This document shows, piece by piece, positions 6,571 through 11,669 of a stretch of DNA of 11,669 nucleotides (its first letter is position 1; each line of letters begins with the position of its first letter). The notes beneath the pieces are model-generated. The model made no database searches and had not been told where the DNA came from. It worked only from the letters and a program-made list of their open reading frames with translations. The position numbers were made by a program, and so were the translations under genes. The stretch comes from Erysipelotrichaceae bacterium (GTDB lineage: Bacteria > Bacillota_I > Bacilli_A > Erysipelotrichales > Coprobacillaceae), in NCBI GenBank assembly GCA_021200395.1, contig JAJQGQ010000286.1:1-11669 (forward strand), read 5' to 3'.

Positions 6571-7830
6571 ATGACGTTGCATACAAATAATAAGATTATT
6601 AAAGAACATTTATTAACAGGTGGTTTTGGCTTAGAAAAAGAAAGTTTAAGAGTAAATTTAGAAGGATATTTATCTCATGTCAAGCATCCTTTTTTAGGGA
6701 ATCCCTATATTGATAGGGATTTTTGTGAAAATCAGGTAGAGATGATTACGGATGCTTGCGATAGTTGTGACAAAGCATATCGCGATATGGAAATTATTCA
6801 TAAGCAGACGGTTAAATCTTTATATACTTTAGAAACTGGTAGAGAAATTCTTTGGCCATTCTCAAATCCACCATTTGTTAAGGGCGAAAGTGATATTCCC
6901 GTTGCTACATTCGAGGGCGCACTAAAGAATAAGGAAGTATATCGTCAATATCTAGCGGATAAGTATGGCAAAAGGAAGATGCTTTTTTCTGGTATACATG
7001 TGAATTATTCATTTGATGATAAGTTATTAGAAGAAGAATATCAATATTATCCAGAATTGTCTTTTCAACAGTTTAAGGATCAATTATATTTGGAATTAGC
7101 TCAGAAGATTGTTTATTATGTATGGATGATTGTCTATTTAACGGCTGCTAGTCCAATTTTAGATAAATCATATAAGAAAGATATGTCAGCCTCTATATAT
7201 CAAGATTTAGGTTCGACTCGTTGTAGTGAAATAGGATATTGGAATGATTTTATTCCTATCTTAAAATATCATGATATTCACTCTTATGTTGATAGTATTC
7301 AAAAATATGTTGATGATGGCTTATTAAAAGCAGCAAGTGAACTTTACTATCCAGTGCGTTTAAAACCGAAAGGACAAAATACCAATGAACATTTACGTGA
7401 AACAGGCGTCAATCATATAGAACTGCGTGTCTTTGATTTGAATCCATTTAGTCCTATTGGTATCATCAAAGAAGATTTACGTTTTGTCAATTTGTTTATT
7501 GTTTACTTGATGTCATTAGATAAAATAAATCTTACTGAAGAAATGCAACAACAAGCTATTCATAATGAAAAAAATGCGGCACGCTATGACGATACAAAAA
7601 TCTTTATTGATGGAGTAAATATTAAAGATAAAACATTATCAATACTCAATGATATGGAAAATTTTTTTGATGATGAACAATCAAAAACAACCATTCAATA
7701 TCAAAAAGACAAACTTAACAATCGTTATGTTGAACGCATTATGAAACAATATGGAGATAATTATGTTGGTGAAGGATTACGAGTTGCGATTGATAATGCG
7801 ATTAAAATTTGCAAGGAGAGAAAAATTTAA
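6571..7830 (+). CDS. Glutamate-cysteine ligase-like enzyme (GshA/GshF N-domain type), stand-alone
   Basis: An ATP-dependent carboxylate-amine ligase of the gamma-glutamylcysteine synthetase superfamily, expected to form an amide on the gamma-carboxyl of glutamate. Seen: GGFGLEKESLRV (17-28; acidic metal/ATP residues E22, E24), HPFLGNPYIDRDFCENQVEMIT (39-60; E53, E58), REILWPFSNPP, SGIHVNYSF, YLTAASPI and the strong C-terminal signature HIELRVFDLNPFSPIGI. These match GshA and the N-terminal half of bifunctional GshF. At 419 aa there is no fused ATP-grasp glutathione synthetase domain. Cysteine as acceptor is the default expectation from the family, not shown by the sequence. ATG 6571 follows GGGGTG after the promoter at 6514. 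The stop codon overlaps the next start by one base, so the genes are coupled. Confidence 0.9.
   Translation: MTLHTNNKIIKEHLLTGGFGLEKESLRVNLEGYLSHVKHPFLGNPYIDRDFCENQVEMITDACDSCDKAYRDMEIIHKQTVKSLYTLETGREILWPFSNPPFVKGESDIPVATFEGALKNKEVYRQYLADKYGKRKMLFSGIHVNYSFDDKLLEEEYQYYPELSFQQFKDQLYLELAQKIVYYVWMIVYLTAASPILDKSYKKDMSASIYQDLGSTRCSEIGYWNDFIPILKYHDIHSYVDSIQKYVDDGLLKAASELYYPVRLKPKGQNTNEHLRETGVNHIELRVFDLNPFSPIGIIKEDLRFVNLFIVYLMSLDKINLTEEMQQQAIHNEKNAARYDDTKIFIDGVNIKDKTLSILNDMENFFDDEQSKTTIQYQKDKLNNRYVERIMKQYGDNYVGEGLRVAIDNAIKICKERKI
7814..7819 (+). promoter_or_regulatory. Ribosome binding site for the class II amidotransferase
   Basis: AGGAGA inside the end of the upstream gene lies ten bases before ATG 7830. 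It matters because the start codon decides whether Cys is residue 2, as an N-terminal-nucleophile enzyme requires. A TTG at 7809 lies upstream of this site and would bury the cysteine. Confidence 0.7.
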
Positions 7831-8585
7831 TGTGTGAATTATTTGCTACAAGTCTTAATGATCACTTAATACTTAATGATTATCTCAATGAATTTTATTC
7901 TCACAGTAATAATCATCCTCATGGGTGGGGCTTAGCCTGTTTATCACATCAAGGTGTTAATATTGAGAAAGAACCTACCCGTGCTATTGATAGTACCTAT
8001 CTTCATAAAAGATTGAATGTTCCTATTGATAACAAAATTGTATTAGCTCATATTCGCTATGCGACAATGGGTACTATGGAGTATGAAAATAGTCATCCTT
8101 TTACTTTGGAAGATCATTTTGGCCATTCTTGGACATTGATTCATAATGGAACCATTTTTAAATATGCACCTCTAGAATCTTATATAAATATGCAAAAAGG
8201 TGCTACCGATAGTGAAAGAATACTATATTATTTACTAGATTGTATCAATAATTCTTATATTTTTCATAAAGATTTATTTAAAGTATTAGACCAAATATTT
8301 GTAGATATGTCAAAAGGAAATAAGCTTAATGTCATTTTTACTGATGGCATTCGTGTCTATGTTCATACCAATTATTTATCATCACTTTATTATTTACAAA
8401 AAGCTGAGGGAACATTATTTGCAACTGTACCTTTAAGTGATGAAGATTGGCAAAAGGTACCAATGAATTGTTTATTGGTTTATAATCAAGGACACCTCAT
8501 CTATGAGGGAACACATCATCATCATGTCTATTATGACAATCAAAAGGATTTTGACCAGATATATCAAACATATTCTGGTTTATAG
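7830..8585 (+). CDS. Class II glutamine amidotransferase/amidohydrolase-like protein (Ntn, Cys2; EgtC/YafJ-like)
   Basis: A stand-alone class II (GATase2) domain, 251 aa. From ATG 7830 the protein begins MCELFAT, so removal of Met exposes Cys2 as the N-terminal nucleophile. Further family marks are HPHGWGLA (29-36), AHIRYATMG (73-81, glutamine-binding Arg76), the oxyanion pair N106-G107 in LIHNGTI, and GATDSER (124-130). There is no synthase or ammonia-using domain fused to it. Known stand-alone relatives include EgtC, which hydrolyses a gamma-glutamyl amide in ergothioneine synthesis, and YafJ-type proteins of unknown role. Next to a gamma-glutamyl ligase, hydrolysis of a gamma-Glu amide is a reasonable inference. 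Four consecutive His (229-232) lie in the C-terminal part. A one-base overlap (TAATG) couples it to the ligase; the next gene is nine bases downstream. Confidence 0.88.
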   Translation: MCELFATSLNDHLILNDYLNEFYSHSNNHPHGWGLACLSHQGVNIEKEPTRAIDSTYLHKRLNVPIDNKIVLAHIRYATMGTMEYENSHPFTLEDHFGHSWTLIHNGTIFKYAPLESYINMQKGATDSERILYYLLDCINNSYIFHKDLFKVLDQIFVDMSKGNKLNVIFTDGIRVYVHTNYLSSLYYLQKAEGTLFATVPLSDEDWQKVPMNCLLVYNQGHLIYEGTHHHHVYYDNQKDFDQIYQTYSGL

Positions 8586-8594
8586 GAGGATTTT

Positions 8595-9782
8595 ATGAAT
8601 GTTATATTTATTTCACCACATTTTCCATCTCATTTTTATCATTTTTGTGAACGCTTAAAAGAGCGTGGTGTAAATGTCTTGGGTATTGGTGACGCTGCTT
8701 ATATTAACGAAAATGTACAAAATAGCTTAACTGAATATCAATATGTTTCTTCACTTCAGGATTATGATCAAGTCATGCGTAAAGTTGCTTATTATATTTA
8801 TCATTATGGTCGTATTGATTATGTTGAATCAGAGAATGAATATTGGTTAGAGTTAGAAGCTAAGTTAAGAGATGATTTTCATATTACGAGTGGTCCAGGT
8901 AGTAATGCTTTGCAATATATGAATCATAAATCTTTAATGAAGGAAGCTTATAAACGTGCCCATATACCTACAGCTAAATATAAGCTTATAGAAAACATGG
9001 ATGATGCTTTGGCATTTGCTCATGAAGTAGGTTATCCAGTTATTGTAAAACCTGATCATGGTGTTGGTGCAAATTATACTTATAAATTGAAAAATGATAA
9101 TGATATTATCCATTTTTGGCAAAATAAACCAAATTTATTATTTATTGAAGAAGAACTAGTGAAAGGTCATGTAGAAACATTTGATGGTATTACTGACAGT
9201 CAAAGAAATGTGCTTTTTGCATCAAGTCAGGTTTTACCAGTAAGTTTGATGGATGCAGTCAATCAAGATAACGATGTCGTTAGCATTGGTCAAGCTCCAG
9301 CTAGAGATCTTTATGAGGCAGGAAGCAGATTACTTAAGGAACTAGATAGTCGCAATAAGTTCTTCCATTTTGAATTTTTTAGATTGGATGAAGATCAATC
9401 AGGTCTAGGTCAAAAAGGTGATATCGTTGGCTTAGAAGTGAATATGCGTGCACCTGGTGGATATATTACTGATAAGATGAATTATGCATATGAAACAGAT
9501 GTTTATACTATTTGGGCTGATAGTTTAATATACGATCAATGTTTTATGCATAGTGAATTTAAACATTATGTTACACATTTTGGTCGTAAAAATTCGATTG
9601 AGTATGCATATAGTCATGAAGATGTGAGAAAGCAATTTGCTGGAAAAATGATACAAGAAAGTGAAGTTGATAAAGCTTTGGCAAGTGAAATGGGTAATCA
9701 TGCATTTCTTATCAAAGCCGATAGTCAGGATGAATTAAATGATCAAATTCAATATATATTAAAAAGAAAGGAAAATCTATGA
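8595..9782 (+). CDS. ATP-grasp carboxylate-amine ligase of unknown substrate
   Basis: A 395-residue ATP-grasp enzyme, which would activate a carboxylate as an acyl phosphate and join it to an amine (or thiol). The N-terminal pre-ATP-grasp Rossmann-like domain begins MNVIFISPHFPSHFYHF. The ATP-binding part shows MNHKSLMKEA (K112), GYPVIVKPDHGVGA (146-159, K152), the hinge acids EEELVKG (185-191) and the Mg-binding signature LEVNMRAPGG (280-289, E281 and N283). The family resembles generic ATP-grasp amino-acid ligases (D-Ala-D-Ala ligase/carbamoyl-phosphate synthase-like fold), not canonical GshB or the GshF C-domain. AGGAGG just before the ATG is a strong ribosome binding site. The last codons overlap the next gene (ATGA). 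Context suggests it extends the product of the upstream gamma-glutamyl ligase or acts on the same pathway. Confidence 0.88.
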   Translation: MNVIFISPHFPSHFYHFCERLKERGVNVLGIGDAAYINENVQNSLTEYQYVSSLQDYDQVMRKVAYYIYHYGRIDYVESENEYWLELEAKLRDDFHITSGPGSNALQYMNHKSLMKEAYKRAHIPTAKYKLIENMDDALAFAHEVGYPVIVKPDHGVGANYTYKLKNDNDIIHFWQNKPNLLFIEEELVKGHVETFDGITDSQRNVLFASSQVLPVSLMDAVNQDNDVVSIGQAPARDLYEAGSRLLKELDSRNKFFHFEFFRLDEDQSGLGQKGDIVGLEVNMRAPGGYITDKMNYAYETDVYTIWADSLIYDQCFMHSEFKHYVTHFGRKNSIEYAYSHEDVRKQFAGKMIQESEVDKALASEMGNHAFLIKADSQDELNDQIQYILKRKENL

Positions 9783-10522
9783 ATAGAGAATATATAACAC
9801 AATATAGTCCTTGTTTAAATCGTGATATGCATTTGTTGGTTTATGGACACGGTGGCCTAGGTATACTCGTATTTCCGTGTCAAGATGCGATGTGTGATAA
9901 TTATGAAAATTTTGGTATGATTGATACATTAAAAGATTACATAGAATCAGGACAAATTCAATTATTTTGTGTTGACACAGTTGATCGAGAGAGTTGGTCT
10001 GATGTGAATGGAGATAAAGAACATCGTGCTTATATGCAAGAACAATATTATTATTATATTGTTAATGAGGTTGTACCATTTATTAAAAATCAATATCATG
10101 TAGAAAAACTTATTACCAATGGATGTAGTTTAGGCGCAACGCATGCTGCTATAACATTTTTAAGAAGACCTGATTTGTTTGATGGTGTCATTGCTTTATC
10201 AGGATGTTATGATGCGATGCATTTTTGGGATGGCTGGTGTAATAGTACGCTTTATTATAATTCACCTGTTCATTTTTTGGCTGAATTGCCTAAAGATCAT
10301 CCATATATTGAATTGTACAATCAACGAAAGATTATTTTGTCTATCGGTCAAGGTGCATGGCAAAAGGAAGGTATTCGTACTTTAAATATTATTAGAGATA
10401 TTTTTAGAGAAAAGGGTATAGATGGCTGGCTTGATTTTTGGGGCTATGATGTTGATCATGATTGGCCTTGGTGGAAAAAGCAGATGCTCTATTTTTTACC
10501 CTATGTTTTAAATGATGAATAA
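9779..10522 (+). CDS. Alpha/beta-hydrolase esterase-like protein (putative esterase family)
   Basis: A 247-residue cytoplasmic hydrolase with no signal peptide. The nucleophile elbow is GCSLGA (S117 in GxSxG), preceded by the strand KLITN. An early GHGG motif (23-26) lies before the LVFPCQD strand. The catalytic His is probably H227 in DVDHDWPWW, and an acid is likely near the SIGQGAW strand. The fold and motif arrangement fit the putative esterase/S-formylglutathione hydrolase-like branch, but the substrate cannot be read from sequence. Coupling by ATGA overlap to the ATP-grasp gene, and the gamma-glutamyl ligase upstream, suggest it removes an ester or thioester from a pathway product. AAAGGA just upstream serves as the ribosome binding site. 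It ends the operon at the terminator 10525-10547. Confidence 0.85.
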   Translation: MNREYITQYSPCLNRDMHLLVYGHGGLGILVFPCQDAMCDNYENFGMIDTLKDYIESGQIQLFCVDTVDRESWSDVNGDKEHRAYMQEQYYYYIVNEVVPFIKNQYHVEKLITNGCSLGATHAAITFLRRPDLFDGVIALSGCYDAMHFWDGWCNSTLYYNSPVHFLAELPKDHPYIELYNQRKIILSIGQGAWQKEGIRTLNIIRDIFREKGIDGWLDFWGYDVDHDWPWWKKQMLYFLPYVLNDE

Positions 10523-10524
10523 TT

Positions 10525-10547
10525 GTCTAGTGAAAGCTAGACTTTTT
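10525..10547 (+). terminator. Intrinsic terminator of the gamma-glutamyl ligase cluster
   Basis: GTCTAG (10525-10530) pairs with CTAGAC (10537-10542). The T-G wobble (10531-10536) would close a stable GAAA tetraloop, and five T follow directly. It lies two bases past the hydrolase stop codon and marks the end of the four-gene unit. Confidence 0.85.
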
Positions 10548-10719
10548 ATTTTAAAAAATTTCATTTTTTTCATTTCAAAAAAGAAAAACGCGAAAAAATT
10601 GCGTATATAAATAATAGAGGGTATTGCTACAAATAAAAATAAAAAGAGACTTTATAAATTATTTGCGATATGTTATTATAATATTGTAAATATTTATAAG
10701 TCTTCTCTTAGAGGTACTT
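10548..10719 (+). other. AT-rich intergenic region with imperfect inverted repeat and -10-like box
   Basis: This stretch carries no gene on either strand. It is rich in A and T tracts and has a weak four-pair ACGC/GCGT hairpin (10588-10604). A -10-like TATAAT is at 10677-10682 without a convincing -35. The imperfect inverted repeat at 10644-10659 and 10692-10709 flanks that box. It probably holds the promoter of the nuclease-family gene that starts at 10720. Confidence 0.5.
10644..10709. repeat. Imperfect inverted repeat around a -10-like box
   Basis: The left arm (10644-10659) contains AGACTT-T-ATAAAT and the right arm (10692-10709) contains ATTTATAAGTCT, a 12-base complement with one bulged T. 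Outer AAGAG/CTCTT bases extend the match. The spacer of about 32 bases holds TATAAT at 10677-10682. It could be an operator, a 5' UTR hairpin or the edge of a mobile unit. No matching copy is seen downstream of the gene. Confidence 0.5.
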
Positions 10720-11646
10720 ATGAAGAAACAATTAAATGAAAAAAATGAAATGACTAAAACAAAAGAAAAGAAATCATCTTTTATGATAAAAAAAGATGAA
10801 ATTGAAAATATTTTCTTTTCTAGAATTGAGATTGCTGCAGATTTATTAAATGGCTACTATTTCCATGGTCAGGAAGTTATTGAATCTTGTGATTTAGAAC
10901 CATTTGATCCTTACGGTACAGATGTGGATGATAAGAGAAATGAATCAAGTGAACTTAGAAGAGATGTTCTCTTTAAAGTAACAGTTCATTTAAAAAATGA
11001 TAAAGAGTTTGTATTCCTTAAAGGTATCGAGGTAGAAACTACTAAGAATTATCATATGTTTTATCGCGTACAACAATATAATGCAAGTACTAACTTGCGT
11101 ATAGTTAAGACAACTCATCAAGATTTTGTTGTTGATACTCTTGTTGTAACGACATCTAAAATATCATGGAATCAAACAACATTATATGATTTGTACCATG
11201 TACCAAAAGAAATTCAACCATTGATTAGTAATAGTCTATTCCATGTATTAAATCTTAGAACGGCTAATCCTGAATGGTTTCATCATCCAGAATTAAAAAC
11301 ATTAGTTACGTGGTTTAATACTTATGATAAAAGTGAAGATGAAAGCTATCAATTTCTTTATAGTTTAGGATCATTACCTAAGTATTTGGTTTATTTGATT
11401 GCGAGTTTAGCAGAAAACAAAAAATTGTTTGAATTAATTGAAGAAGAAAAAGGAGAAAATGTAGAAATGGAAGATTTTATTGAGAAATTATATAATAAAG
11501 GTGTTAATAATGGCTTTGATAAAGGTATTTTTGAAACCACTATTAATAATCTTATTAACTTGATGAAAAATACTGGGTGGACACTTAATGTGGCTATGGA
11601 TATGAATGGTGTTGCAGATGAATTAAGACCAGCTGTTAATGAATGA
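10720..11646 (+). CDS. Rpn family/PD-(D/E)XK nuclease-like protein (putative transposase-type)
   Basis: A 308-residue protein of the Rpn (recombination-promoting nuclease)/PDDEXK superfamily, a class often found in several dispersed copies in gut Firmicutes. After a Lys-rich N-terminus, helix ADLLNGYYFHG is followed by the likely catalytic core: RRDV (R80-V83, D82) and, on the next strand, LKGIEVETTKNYHMFYRVQQY with E104-x-E106. Most relatives have GIENQ at that place, so the second position is Glu rather than Gln here. The region TLYDLYHVPKEIQPLI matches the family's mid-section. The C-terminus has a KGVNNGFDKG repeat-like linker and a helical tail. ATG 10720 follows AGAGG. It stands apart from the upstream operon and ends 23 bases before the window edge. 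Confidence 0.75.
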   Translation: MKKQLNEKNEMTKTKEKKSSFMIKKDEIENIFFSRIEIAADLLNGYYFHGQEVIESCDLEPFDPYGTDVDDKRNESSELRRDVLFKVTVHLKNDKEFVFLKGIEVETTKNYHMFYRVQQYNASTNLRIVKTTHQDFVVDTLVVTTSKISWNQTTLYDLYHVPKEIQPLISNSLFHVLNLRTANPEWFHHPELKTLVTWFNTYDKSEDESYQFLYSLGSLPKYLVYLIASLAENKKLFELIEEEKGENVEMEDFIEKLYNKGVNNGFDKGIFETTINNLINLMKNTGWTLNVAMDMNGVADELRPAVNE

Positions 11647-11669
11647 TTTAATGAGAATGATTATTAATT

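Noticed and set aside
8934..9122. Antisense open frame inside the ATP-grasp gene
   Set aside because: No ribosome binding site or motif, fully overlaps a well supported gene.
10179..10385. Alternative-frame open stretch inside the hydrolase gene
   Set aside because: Hydrophobic translation arises from a shifted reading of the real gene; no separate start signals.
10551..10600. Repeated TTTCAT and A-tract runs after the cluster terminator
   Set aside because: Looks like ordinary low-complexity AT-rich intergenic DNA; no regular unit length or array.
1..11669. tRNA, rRNA, SRP RNA, CRISPR array or IS element ends
   Set aside because: Scanned for in gaps between genes; no tRNA-like cloverleaf, repeat-spacer pattern or terminal inverted repeats with a transposase were found.

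Overview
The window is AT-rich, bacterial and tightly packed. Every gene is on the + strand, Shine-Dalgarno sites are strong (AGGAGG type), and stop codons are mostly TAA. The order ftsY-ylxM-ffh-rpsP-khpA-rimM-trmD-rplS-lepB-rbgA-rnhB is the classic Firmicutes ffh/trmD ribosome-and-secretion locus. The very low G+C, AT-biased codon use and overall style suggest a gut Firmicute, perhaps Erysipelotrichia/Coprobacillaceae-like. That placement is inferred from style, not from a search.

Region 1 (1-2092) is protein targeting: the 3' end of ftsY (SRP receptor), the small helix-turn-helix gene ylxM, and ffh (SRP GTPase).

Region 2 (2111-6507) covers ribosome biogenesis and translation support, plus one secretion gene. 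A good sigma-A-type promoter precedes rpsP. Next come khpA, rimM (16S maturation), trmD (tRNA m1G37), rplS, lepB (signal peptidase I), rbgA (50S-assembly GTPase) and rnhB (RNase HII). The region looks internally punctuated. A small terminator-like hairpin contains the khpA stop codon, a likely structured leader with its own -10 box lies ahead of rplS, and a second terminator starts at the rplS stop codon. This layout would let S16 and L19 be made in excess over RimM and TrmD.

Region 3 (6514-10547) is the most interesting part. A separate promoter drives four tightly coupled genes, followed by a clear intrinsic terminator. They encode a GshA/GshF-type gamma-glutamate-cysteine ligase without a glutathione synthetase domain, a stand-alone class II (Cys2) glutamine-amidohydrolase-like protein, a stand-alone ATP-grasp ligase, and an alpha/beta-hydrolase. 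Together they resemble a small-molecule pathway: make a gamma-glutamyl amide, extend it with an ATP-grasp ligase, and trim it with an amidohydrolase and an esterase or thioesterase. The parts recall ergothioneine (EgtA/EgtC), split glutathione synthesis, or gamma-glutamyl protection chemistry, but the combination matches none of these exactly. The product is unknown.

Region 4 (10548-11669) is a very AT-rich intergenic stretch with an imperfect inverted repeat around a -10-like box, followed by a Rpn/PD-(D/E)XK nuclease-family gene, a type that often occurs in many dispersed copies in gut Firmicutes genomes. No tRNA, rRNA, CRISPR array or IS element with recognisable ends was seen.
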